Assembly (NCBI RefSeq): GCF_000287055.2
Contig: NZ_AJYQ02000124.1
Span: 16,136 to 80,135 of the forward strand
DNA: 64,000 bases
Reading direction: 5' to 3'
Source: Vibrio genomosp. F10 str. ZF-129
GTDB lineage: Bacteria; Pseudomonadota; Gammaproteobacteria; Enterobacterales; Vibrionaceae
Below, piece after piece: positions 38,392 to 47,600 of the stretch (the first letter of the stretch is position 1; each line of letters begins with the position of its first letter). Position numbers and translations under genes: made by a program. The notes under the pieces are model-generated. The model did no database searches and had not been told where the DNA came from. It saw only the letters and a program-made list of their open reading frames with translations.

Positions 38392-38880
38392 TTATGATGA
38401 TTCGATCAGCTTCTCTTTTGATGTAATAACACCATTCCAATCCGAGTAGATGTAATCACCAGGTTGAATCATCTGGTTCTGTATCGATAACGTTACGTTG
38501 ACATCGCCCGCCCCTCTTTTCTCTGTTTTAAACGGACATGCACCTAACGCTTTGATGCCGAGATCCATTTGAGATAGTTGAGCAACATCCCTTACCGCAC
38601 CAAAAATGATCACCCCTTCCCAACCATTTTCAATGGCGAGAATGGCGACCTGATCACCCATCAGTGCTTTTCGACAAGAATGGCTGCCATCAACAACCAG
38701 TACTTTCCCTTTGCCGTTTGTCGCCAAAACATCTCGAACTTTCGAATTGTCGTGATAACAACGTACCGTTTCAATTTGGCCAAAAAAAGCATCTCTTAAA
38801 CCAAAGTTTTGTAAGGGCTGCTCAATGAGAGTCACCTTATCTTCATACTGGTCACAAATATCCGGTGTTATATCGTTCAT
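38392..38880 (-). CDS. rraA: RraA-like family protein
   Basis: 162 residues. It carries [40 protein letters not shown] and [11 protein letters not shown], the pattern of the RraA/HMG-aldolase-like fold. RraA inhibits RNase E by binding its scaffold region; close relatives are annotated as 4-hydroxy-4-methyl-2-oxoglutarate aldolases. The G-x-x-RD motif is compatible with either. Vibrios usually carry more than one RraA-like gene, so I cannot say that this one is the true RNase E regulator. GGAGG lies just upstream of the ATG. Stand-alone gene. Confidence 0.75.
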   Translation of the reverse strand: MNDITPDICDQYEDKVTLIEQPLQNFGLRDAFFGQIETVRCYHDNSKVRDVLATNGKGKVLVVDGSHSCRKALMGDQVAILAIENGWEGVIIFGAVRDVAQLSQMDLGIKALGACPFKTEKRGAGDVNVTLSIQNQMIQPGDYIYSDWNGVITSKEKLIESS

Positions 38881-39356
38881 AGTTCCTCCATGATTAATGT
38901 TAATCCTTTGCTGCTTACTAGGACGATGGCTTGGTCAAGTCTTCCTCCTGAAGTAAGGGTAACCTTGTTTAATTCCGATGTGCATCTTGGCAGAAAGACA
39001 AAAAGACAGTATCAAATGCACACTTAGATGCATAATAAGCTTAACAACTAAACCCCATTACTATTATTATTTGTTACATTTGAACTCTTGATGTAAATCA
39101 ACAAAACTCAAGGAATTAACATTCAGTCATTGTTAGCATGCTGTTAAAAATATAAAATCTGCGGCATAGACTAATAGAGTTAACAGAAGGGATAAGGAAA
39201 TTCTACCCACAAATTGTGGCACTAAGGATAGTCGGCAACGGTAGTATTATTTTTAATAACTTTAGTTTATTATTAAAAATTAATTAACCAAATGTAATTT
39301 TTTTGCCTAGTATTTAACCTATTAGCACAATTTTATCACAAGTTTAGGTACCGACA
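38881..39356 (+). promoter_or_regulatory. Long upstream region of arcA with an FNR site
   Basis: 476 bases with no supportable gene. TTGATGTAAATCAA at 39088-39101 matches TTGAT-N4-ATCAA perfectly and is 256 bases before the arcA start codon. The last 200 bases are very AT-rich and presumably carry the promoters. FNR is known to activate arcA in E. coli. Confidence 0.6.
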
Positions 39357-40073
39357 ATGCAAACCCCGCAGATCCTTATCGTTGAAGATGAACAAGTAAC
39401 TCGTAACACTCTTAAGAGTATTTTTGAAGCAGAGGGATACGCTGTTTTTGAAGCCAGTGACGGTGAAGAGATGCACCAAGTTCTGTCTGATAATCAAGTT
39501 AACTTGGTTATTATGGACATTAACCTTCCAGGCAAAAATGGACTTTTACTTGCTAGAGAACTGCGTGAACAAGCAAACGTAGCGTTGATGTTTCTAACCG
39601 GACGAGACAATGAAGTTGATAAGATTTTAGGTCTTGAAATTGGTGCTGATGATTACATTACAAAACCTTTTAACCCTAGAGAGCTAACAATACGTGCTCG
39701 TAACCTTTTAAGCCGCTCAATGAACGCTAGCGATGTGCACGAAGAAAAGCGCAGTGTAGAAAAATATGAGTTTAACGGTTGGGTACTCGACATTAACAGT
39801 CGCTCTCTAGTGAGCCCAAGTGGCGACGGCTACAAGCTTCCACGCTCTGAGTTCCGTGCGCTTCTTCACTTCTGTGAAAATCCGGGTAAGATTCAAACTC
39901 GTGCAGATTTGCTAAAGAAAATGACTGGACGCGAATTAAAGCCGCACGATCGTACAGTTGACGTAACGATCAGACGTATTCGTAAACACTTCGAATCTGT
40001 TTCTGGTACGCCAGAGATCATTGCCACGATTCACGGTGAAGGTTACCGTTTCTGTGGTGACTTAGACGAATAA
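39357..40073 (+). CDS. arcA: Aerobic respiration control response regulator ArcA
   Basis: 238 residues, the E. coli length. The receiver domain has the acidic pocket (VEDE) and phospho-acceptor D54 in VIMDINLPG, with K at about 104 in [10 protein letters not shown]. The C-terminal winged helix is of the OmpR type ([12 protein letters not shown]). Phosphorylated ArcA represses aerobic respiratory genes when oxygen is low. It converges on the lipoprotein-arcB operon, so the sensor and regulator are neighbours here, unlike in E. coli. A terminator follows. Confidence 0.97.
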   Translation: MQTPQILIVEDEQVTRNTLKSIFEAEGYAVFEASDGEEMHQVLSDNQVNLVIMDINLPGKNGLLLARELREQANVALMFLTGRDNEVDKILGLEIGADDYITKPFNPRELTIRARNLLSRSMNASDVHEEKRSVEKYEFNGWVLDINSRSLVSPSGDGYKLPRSEFRALLHFCENPGKIQTRADLLKKMTGRELKPHDRTVDVTIRRIRKHFESVSGTPEIIATIHGEGYRFCGDLDE

Positions 40074-40100
40074 TCGTCATTTAAGTACATCAATGACAAG

Positions 40101-40130
40101 AAAGGCTTGCTATCGATAGCAAGCCTTTTT
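40101..40130. terminator. Terminator between arcA and the lipoprotein gene
   Basis: AAGGCTTGCTATCG and CGATAGCAAGCCTT make an almost continuous palindrome followed by five Ts on the plus strand; the minus strand is also T-rich, so it may end both transcripts. Confidence 0.88.
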
Positions 40131-40174
40131 ATTACCAATTTGTCACGTTCAGATTACAACATTCGACACTCAAC

Positions 40175-40630
40175 TTAATGAACCATATCAATGTTCACAT
40201 CACGTTCAACCAACCACTGCTCTTGACCGTCGCTACTGAGTTGCAATGCCACATCAACAGGAAGCCCTGGATTAACAGGCAACTGCCAGACAAATGCGAT
40301 CTCCCACTGATTCGAGTTATGAGTACGAATATCAAACTCTTCACTGCTGATCAGCCACTCTTCGCCGCCCTGTTTAATCGAAACACGATTAATATCTAAC
40401 TCAGCGGGTAACTCGCCTTGAGATTCAATATAAATGGCAGCATGCAAATTCTCCTCTGACTGAGATGATTCACCGATTGTTGGCATTCTATCTACCCAAA
40501 GTGAGCTTTTTAACTCAATCTGTGTTTGCGCAACGACCGTGGTGCTGCTTTCTTGCCAATTCACTTCCGTATTTTGACACCCGCCTAGCACTGTCAGTGC
40601 CAGAGATATCAATGCGATTTTTTTCATCAT
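40175..40630 (-). CDS. Lipoprotein of unknown function coupled to arcB
   Basis: 151 residues from the ATG at 40630 (MMKKIALISLALTVLGGCQN); the lipobox LGGC puts the lipid-bearing Cys at 18. The mature part is polar with beta-type alternation (SSTTVVAQTQIELKSSLWVD, and so on). It starts five bases after the arcB stop and its ribosome site (AAGGT) lies within the end of arcB, so the two are translationally linked. I know of no function. Its fixed place behind the redox sensor raises the possibility of a link to envelope sensing, but nothing in the sequence proves it. Confidence 0.7.
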   Translation of the reverse strand: MMKKIALISLALTVLGGCQNTEVNWQESSTTVVAQTQIELKSSLWVDRMPTIGESSQSEENLHAAIYIESQGELPAELDINRVSIKQGGEEWLISSEEFDIRTHNSNQWEIAFVWQLPVNPGLPVDVALQLSSDGQEQWLVERDVNIDMVH

Positions 40631-40635
40631 AATTA

Positions 40636-42981
40636 TTACCTTTGAGCTAACCATTCTTTTAATATCTTAATATCATGCTGATATTCATTTTTAATCTCTT
40701 CTACCCAGTCAGAAATGTTCTCCCACCAAGTCACCCTTTCTGGTGATTGCGCTTTTTGCGCGATACTTTGAATGCGTTTCAAACCAATGGAGCCAGCGGC
40801 GCCTTTTATTTTATGGGCCTCAGAGACAATTCGGTCTTGGTCTTTTGCAATCATGTTTGAATCGAGAATTTCAATATAGCCAGGCATCATCTCTTCAAAC
40901 ATTTCAATGCTATCAATAACTGGCTTGATCCCCACGATATCGACATAGGATTCTAACATCGTGAGATCGAGTAAAGTGCTGTAAGTATCGTCTGATACGA
41001 CGCTTTCTTTAATCGGCTCAGAAGCCGCTGCATCACTCAATGAACATTCTGCCTGACACAACCGAGCAATGACATCTTGAATCGCTAACACGGAAAGTGG
41101 CTTACTCAATGCCTCATCCATGCCTTTGTCTAAGTATTCCTTCTTATTCTTCAATACATTTGCTGTTAGGGCGACTAAAGGCGGTAAATCATCGTAAGTT
41201 TGTCGGTATGACTGAGCCACATCAAACCCCGTCATATCGGGCAATTGAATATCCAGTAAAACCAAATCAAAATACTCCGGATTGAAAGTATCAATGGCTT
41301 CTTCCCCTGTCATGGCTACCGTCACTTGATGCCCAAGGCTTTCTAGCAATGAGCGGGCAACGGTGACATTTAACTCAATGTCTTCAACCATAAAGATATT
41401 CAGGCCAGGCTGCACAACAGGTATGGCTTTATCTGTCGTTGAACCCTCAGCAAGAGGCACCGTCATCGTCACAGTAAATGTGGTACCAAACCCTTCCTCA
41501 CTCGATACCGATATATCGCCATTCATCATTTTAATCAGCTGTTTTGAAACCGATAAACCAATCCCTGTCCCTACTGCATGAAGATTATCCTTGCCCGACT
41601 TCACCTGATAATACATAGCGAATATTTTATCCAGTTCGCTCTCTGCAATGCCGATTCCCGTATCTTCAATCTCAATAACAATGTCAGCGTGCTCATCATA
41701 GCTTTCCGCGCTGACCGTCATCACGACGCCACCTTCTTTGGTAAACTTCATCGCATTGCTAATGAGATTCCAAAGTACTTGCCGTAATCGTGTGCCATCG
41801 ACTTGAATCGTCGAAGGGAGGGCACTTAATCTTTCCAGATCAAACCGAAGGCCCTTTTGTTCAGCCATAAGCGCAGAGATGCTTTCTATTTCAGCGATGA
41901 ACTCTTCAAAATGAAGTGGCGTTGGCAGTAACTCTAATTTTCGGCGGTCAAACTTATCCATATCGATAATATCGCTGAAAATATGGCCCAGTGTTATCGC
42001 ACTCACATTGATTGTTTGCATGTAATTGCGTTGCTCTTTGTCTAATTGACTGTCTAGCAACATGCGACTTAACCCCACAATACCGTTGAGTGGTGTGCGG
42101 AGTTCATGGCTAATGGTTGAAATGAACGTGGTTTTATCTCGGCTCGCTTTCTCTAATGACTCTTCATGCTGTTTACGTTCGGTAATATCACGGCCAAATC
42201 CCACCAAACCTAAATGCGCGCCCTCTTTGCTATAAAAAGGCACTTTTCTCAATTCAAAGTAATTTTTTCTGCCATCGGGGTATTCCAGCCATTGTTCATA
42301 AGTGATCGCTTGATTATCAAGAAATACTTTCTGGTCGGTATCAATGATCTGTTCTGCTATCTCTTTGCTATATACGTCTCTTGGTGATAATCCAACCAAC
42401 TCACTTTCTCTTTTACCGGTGAGCTCTTCCATCGCACGATTACAACCCGAGAATATGCCATCAGCATTACGATAATAAATCAAGTCAGGGGAAGCATCGA
42501 TAAACGATCGCAATAACGCCGTTCGCTCAGCCAGTTCTACTTGGGTTTTTTCTCGCTGATACACTTCATTTTCAAGATCATTGATCGCTTCTTTTCTCGC
42601 TTCTTCCGCTTTTATACGCTCTTCTATTTGTAAATTTAATTTTGCTATATTTTGTTGAAGGCGAAGGTTTAACTCTTGATCTCGAGAGCGCATATCTTTC
42701 AATTTTGACACCAATTTTGACAACCGCTGGCGAGACTCTTCCAACTGATCAACCACAACAGAAAGAAAGTAAACAGCCCATGGTGTGATGATCAACCCGA
42801 AAAATACCGAACGAACGATATCGATATCGTCAACATGACCACTTAAGGCCAAAGTGATTCCGACTTGAACTACAACGGCAAGAGCAACAAGAGCCATGGC
42901 GAGTAAGATAGAGAAACGGAGGATACCAAGCTTAACGAGAAGATCGACATAATACTGGGCGAGGTTTTTTATGGGTTTCAT
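40636..42981 (-). CDS. arcB: Aerobic respiration control sensor histidine kinase ArcB
   Basis: 781 residues from the ATG at 42981 (MKPIKNLAQYYVDLLVKLGI); GGAAG lies six bases upstream, and this start puts the primary His at 292, as in E. coli. Order: two membrane segments (about 22-43 and 57-77), a coiled linker, PAS (about 155-270), HisKA with SHELRTPLNG, HATPase (DTGIGI, GTGIGLS), receiver (D577) and an Hpt domain with H723 in EAHKIKGAAG. It is a hybrid kinase that phosphorylates ArcA when quinones are reduced. C180 is present, but position 241, the other redox Cys of E. coli ArcB, is Tyr here. Confidence 0.96.
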   Translation of the reverse strand: MKPIKNLAQYYVDLLVKLGILRFSILLAMALVALAVVVQVGITLALSGHVDDIDIVRSVFFGLIITPWAVYFLSVVVDQLEESRQRLSKLVSKLKDMRSRDQELNLRLQQNIAKLNLQIEERIKAEEARKEAINDLENEVYQREKTQVELAERTALLRSFIDASPDLIYYRNADGIFSGCNRAMEELTGKRESELVGLSPRDVYSKEIAEQIIDTDQKVFLDNQAITYEQWLEYPDGRKNYFELRKVPFYSKEGAHLGLVGFGRDITERKQHEESLEKASRDKTTFISTISHELRTPLNGIVGLSRMLLDSQLDKEQRNYMQTINVSAITLGHIFSDIIDMDKFDRRKLELLPTPLHFEEFIAEIESISALMAEQKGLRFDLERLSALPSTIQVDGTRLRQVLWNLISNAMKFTKEGGVVMTVSAESYDEHADIVIEIEDTGIGIAESELDKIFAMYYQVKSGKDNLHAVGTGIGLSVSKQLIKMMNGDISVSSEEGFGTTFTVTMTVPLAEGSTTDKAIPVVQPGLNIFMVEDIELNVTVARSLLESLGHQVTVAMTGEEAIDTFNPEYFDLVLLDIQLPDMTGFDVAQSYRQTYDDLPPLVALTANVLKNKKEYLDKGMDEALSKPLSVLAIQDVIARLCQAECSLSDAAASEPIKESVVSDDTYSTLLDLTMLESYVDIVGIKPVIDSIEMFEEMMPGYIEILDSNMIAKDQDRIVSEAHKIKGAAGSIGLKRIQSIAQKAQSPERVTWWENISDWVEEIKNEYQHDIKILKEWLAQR

Positions 42982-43059
42982 CATAGGCTTCCACATTAAA
43001 TAGGCATTCAGTTTACTCTTTTTAGCCTAGATAGGTAAGCTAACCTCATCACAGCAAAA

Positions 43060-43106
43060 AGAACCTAACTGCATAAAATAAATCTTAGTTTATGCAGTTA
43101 GGTTCT
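43060..43106 (-). terminator. Terminator after yhcC
   Basis: An 18-bp perfect stem (43060-43077 with 43089-43106, including GAACCTAACTGCATAAA) followed by Ts on the minus strand, 16 bases after the stop. Confidence 0.9.
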
Positions 43107-43122
43107 GTTTCATAACGCGGAT

Positions 43123-44067
43123 CTATGAGTTTGTCAGTACAGGAGCAGAATAGCTAAAAGGCCGATTAAGTAATGAGCCCTGAGCACCATCACGATCCAG
43201 GGCTCGACCTATTTCGGTCATCGCAAGCCAACGATTTTCACACCATAGAGGGGCCAGCAATGTTGGTCGCCGGGCGGCGGAGGCAACACGGTGAAAAATG
43301 ATCTCTGGTGGTGTCATACGGATAAGTTCGCTAGCGATAGACACGTAATCCTCCAGCTCTGGCGCGGTCAATTTTCCAGCTTTCCAAGCTTTCGCCATAG
43401 TACTGCCTTCAACAATATGTAAGCCGTGCAACTTTATTCCGTCGGTTCCCACCTGAAGTACTTTTTCCAACGTTTCTAAATTGTCATCTCGGGTTTCTTT
43501 AGGTAAACCGACAATCAGGTGTGTGCATACCTTGATACCCAACGAACGAGCTCGCTGGGTAATTTCAGAATAGCATTCAAAATCATGGCCTCGATTGATG
43601 TGTTTTAACGTCTTGTTACTGGCGGTTTGCAACCCAAGTTCAAGCCAAATTTCATAACCTTTATTCACGTACTCAGACAGTAGGTCTAACACCGAATCAG
43701 GGACACAATCAGGTCGAGTTCCAACACACAAACCCACTATATCAGCCGCCTTGAGCGCTTCTTCATACATATTTCTAAGGACTTGTACTTCGGCGTATGT
43801 GCTGGTGTAGGCTTGAAAATAAGCCAGATATTTACGCGCTCGCTTCACTTCTCCTGCACGATCCGTAAGTTGTTCCACAATGCCTTTGACCTGTGTCTCC
43901 TCATCAACAAATGAAGACACATTGCAAAATGTACAGCCGCCTCGTCCAATCGTTCCATCTCTATTGGGGCAACTAAAGCCACCATGCAATGTTAGCTTGT
44001 GAACTTTTTCACCATATCTGCGTTGTAAATCTTGACCAATGGTATTAACCAACTCATGTAACTGCAT
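43123..44067 (-). CDS. yhcC: Radical SAM protein, TIGR01212 / YhcC family
   Basis: 314 residues. It starts QLHELVNTIGQDLQRRYGEK and contains the family variant of the radical SAM cluster motif, C-x11-C-x2-C (CPNRDGTIGRGGCTFC). This is the Elp3-like YhcC group, whose substrate is unproven. In E. coli yhcC also lies between arcB and gltB, so the order arcB-yhcC-gltB is conserved. It is divergent from gltB and has its own terminator. Confidence 0.9.
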   Translation of the reverse strand: MQLHELVNTIGQDLQRRYGEKVHKLTLHGGFSCPNRDGTIGRGGCTFCNVSSFVDEETQVKGIVEQLTDRAGEVKRARKYLAYFQAYTSTYAEVQVLRNMYEEALKAADIVGLCVGTRPDCVPDSVLDLLSEYVNKGYEIWLELGLQTASNKTLKHINRGHDFECYSEITQRARSLGIKVCTHLIVGLPKETRDDNLETLEKVLQVGTDGIKLHGLHIVEGSTMAKAWKAGKLTAPELEDYVSIASELIRMTPPEIIFHRVASAARRPTLLAPLWCENRWLAMTEIGRALDRDGAQGSLLNRPFSYSAPVLTNS

Positions 44068-44618
44068 AAACCGACCATATCTGTGTTTGCTAAAACGCTA
44101 GCAATCGAAACTATTATCAATTCGATTACTGAAAATTAATTACATCCCTGCAAGATAAAGTCACGCATATTAATGGCCTGCATATTGAGATTAACTATCA
44201 AAAATCAATAAACATGCATAAATGTTGGTAAAAAAACCTCCTGTTGCACAAATGTTAACTATAATATGCATTTTTTAACTAAAAAAATGGTCTACAAGCG
44301 TCAGTTTTCATTGCAATGAGCCTCGACAAAATTGTAGGATACTTACACAATAGCGCCTAATTTGTATTCTTAATTACACGATTAGTTGCGGATTAATCGG
44401 TGAATCCAACCTCCCACCTATATAAGTCACTGGATTGTGATTTGAAACAACTGGATATCACTAAGGAATGTTTTTCTCGCCATATATTTCAGCGAGAGAC
44501 GGAAAGGACTCAGACCAATCACACTGGTTGGTTTAGATTCATAAAAATAAAGGAACAGACTCAACACTAAGTTGGACTTAGCGATGTTGCGTCGATATTA
44601 AACTGGAAGGATGTATCT
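44068..44618 (+). promoter_or_regulatory. Upstream region and structured leader of the first gltBD operon
   Basis: 551 bases with no gene. A TATAAT hexamer at 44260-44265 lacks a clear -35. Farther down, three successive hairpins could form in the transcript: TCTCGC/GCGAGA (44475-44497), ACCAA/TTGGT (44514-44532) and CTAAG/CTTAG (44567-44581), ending about 25 bases before the ribosome site. I do not recognise a known riboswitch class. Confidence 0.45.
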
Positions 44619-47600
44619 ATGGTAGATAGAGAGCAGAGTGCACAGGGCATGTATACTCCGGAATTGGAGCATGATGCGTGTGGTATCGGTTTTGTTGCTC
44701 ACTTAAAAAACCGTAAATCTCATGATGTAGTAACTCAAGCACTCGATATGCTAGCGCGTATGGAACACCGTGGTGGTCAAGGTTGCGATCCTTGCTCAGG
44801 TGACGGTGCGGGTATTTTGCTGCAAAAGCCTCATGAATTTTTACTCGAAGAATCAGTATCGCTGGGTATCAAGCTACCTTCTTTCGAAAAATACGGTGTT
44901 GGTGTTGTACTTTTCCCTAAAGATGAACATAAACGTGCTCAGTGTCGTGACATCCTTGAGCGTAATGCTCAACGCTTGGAACTGGAAGTATTAGGCTACC
45001 GCGAGCTGCCGACAGACAACTCTATGATTGGTGCTGATCCATTAAGCACTGAGCCTCAATTTGAACATGTCTTCATTACAGGTGGCCCGAGTACGACACC
45101 TGAAGAGCTAGAGCGTAAGCTTTACGTGCTGCGTAATTATACTGTTCGAGTTTGCCTAGAAAGTGTGTCTAACATTGGGGATGATTTCTACATCAACTCA
45201 ATGTCATACAAGACTCTGGTTTATAAAGGCCAGTTAACGACGGAACAGGTTCCTCAGTACTTCCTAGACCTTCAAAACCCAACGATGGTGACCGCTTTAG
45301 CTTTGGTTCACTCTCGATTCTCTACCAATACATTCCCTCGCTGGCGTCTAGCTCAACCTTTCCGTTACATCGCTCATAACGGCGAAATCAATACGGTCCG
45401 TGGTAACTTGAACTGGATGAAAGCTCGTGAAGCGATCATTGAATCTGATCTTTTCACCAAAGCTGAAATCGACATGCTTCTTCCTATTTGTCAGGAAGGC
45501 AGTTCAGATTCATCAAACTTTGATATGGCACTTGAGCTCCTAGTTTTATCTGGTCGTAGCCTGCCACATGCATTGATGATGATGATTCCTGAAGCATGGC
45601 AAGAAAACAAAAACATGGATCCAACTCGTCGTGCGTTCTACCAGTACCACGCGAACGTGATGGAACCATGGGATGGCCCTGCGTCAGTATGTTTCACCGA
45701 TGGTGTTCAAGTTGGTGCAACACTTGACCGAAACGGTCTGCGTCCTTCTCGCTACACAGTAACTAAAGACGACTTCCTAGTGATGGCGTCTGAATCTGGC
45801 GTAGTTGAAATCGCACCAGAGAACGTTGAATACCGTGGTCGTCTGCAGCCTGGTCGTATCTTCGTTGCTGACCTTGAGCAAGGTCGCATCATTTCTGATG
45901 AAGAAGTGAAAGACGGCATCGCAAGTGCACAGCCTTATGAAAAGTGGGTTGAAGAGAATCTTCTGAGCTTGAAAAAGCTACCAGATGCAAGTAACGAATT
46001 CAGCCAGCCTTCTCCAGAAAAGCTTCTACACAAACAACAATCGTTTGGTGTGAGTTCTGAAGAAGTCAACGAGATCATTCTTCCTCTTGCAAAAACAGGC
46101 TACGAGCCTCTTTCAGCAATGGGGGCAGACTGGCCGTTAGCGATTCTTTCTCACCAATCTCAGCACCTATCAAACTACTTCAAGCAACTGTTTGCACAAG
46201 TCACTAACCCGCCGATCGACCCGATTCGTGAGCGTATGGTTATGTCTCTGAACACTTACCTAGGTAAAGATCAGAACCTACTTGCTGAAACACCTGAACA
46301 CTGCCAAAAAGTAGAGCTTGAATCTCCAGTTCTTTCTAACTCAGAGTTAGAAAAACTGCGTGCAATCGACAACGAGCATCTTCAAGCGAAGACACTGGAT
46401 ATCGTATTCCAAGCAAATGGGGACGAAGGTAAGTTAGAGCGTGCGCTTAAGCGTATCTGCCAATATGCTGAAGATGCCGTGATTGATGGCTATTCTATTA
46501 TTCTACTGACTGACCGTGCGGTTAACTCTAACCACGCTGCCATCCCAGCAATGCTGGCGGTTGGCGCAGTTCACCACCACCTAATCCGTAAAGGTTTACG
46601 TGCTAAGTGTGACATCGTTGTTGAAACGGGCGACGCTCGTGAAACGCACCACTTTGCAACCTTAATCGGTTACGGTGCGAACGCAGTCAACCCATACCTC
46701 GTTATTGAAACGATTGTTGAATTGCAACGCATTAAGAAGCTCGATCCAACCGTACACCCACGTGAGTTATTCGATAACTACCGTAAAGGCGTGAACGGCG
46801 GTCTACTGAAGATTTTCTCTAAGATGGGGATCTCTACGCTGCAGTCTTACCACGGTGCACAAATCTTTGAAGCCCTTGGTATCAGCAAATCCGTGGTTGA
46901 AAAATACTTCACGGGTACTGTTTCTCGTATCCAAGGTTTAACGATCGATGATATCGCGAAAGAAGTACTGGTTCGTCACCGTGTTGGTTACCCAGCTCGT
47001 GAAATCCCAGCTCAGATCCTTGATGTGGGCGGTGTTTATCAGTGGAAACAACGCGGCGAGAAGCACTTATTCAATCCAGAAACGATTTCTCTACTTCAAG
47101 AGTCGACGCGTAACAAAGATTACGAACAGTTCAAGAAGTACGCAAAAGCCGTTGATGACCAAGGCGATAACGCGGCAACATTGCGTAGCCAATTAGCGTT
47201 CATTAAGAACCCAGCAGGCTCTATTCCTCTAGCAGAAGTAGAACCGATTGAAAAAATTCTGACTCGTTTTGCAACCGGTGCTATGAGCTTCGGTTCAATC
47301 TCGCATGAGGCTCACTCAACACTGGCTGTTGCAATGAACCGCATTGGCGCGAAATCAAACTCAGGTGAAGGTGGTGAAGATCCAGCGCGTTTCGAGCGTA
47401 AAGAAAACGGTGACTGGGAACGTTCAGCTATCAAACAAGTGGCTTCTGGTCGCTTTGGTGTAACATCTTACTACCTATCGAACGCTGATGAACTTCAGAT
47501 CAAGATGGCTCAAGGTGCGAAACCGGGCGAAGGTGGTCAACTACCTGGTGATAAGGTTGATGACTGGATTGGCGCAACGCGTCACTCGACTCCGGGCGTA

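Noticed and set aside
44230..44270. Sigma-54 promoter for the first gltB (TTGCA near 44244)
   Set aside because: No GG lies at the required spacing upstream of the TTGCA.
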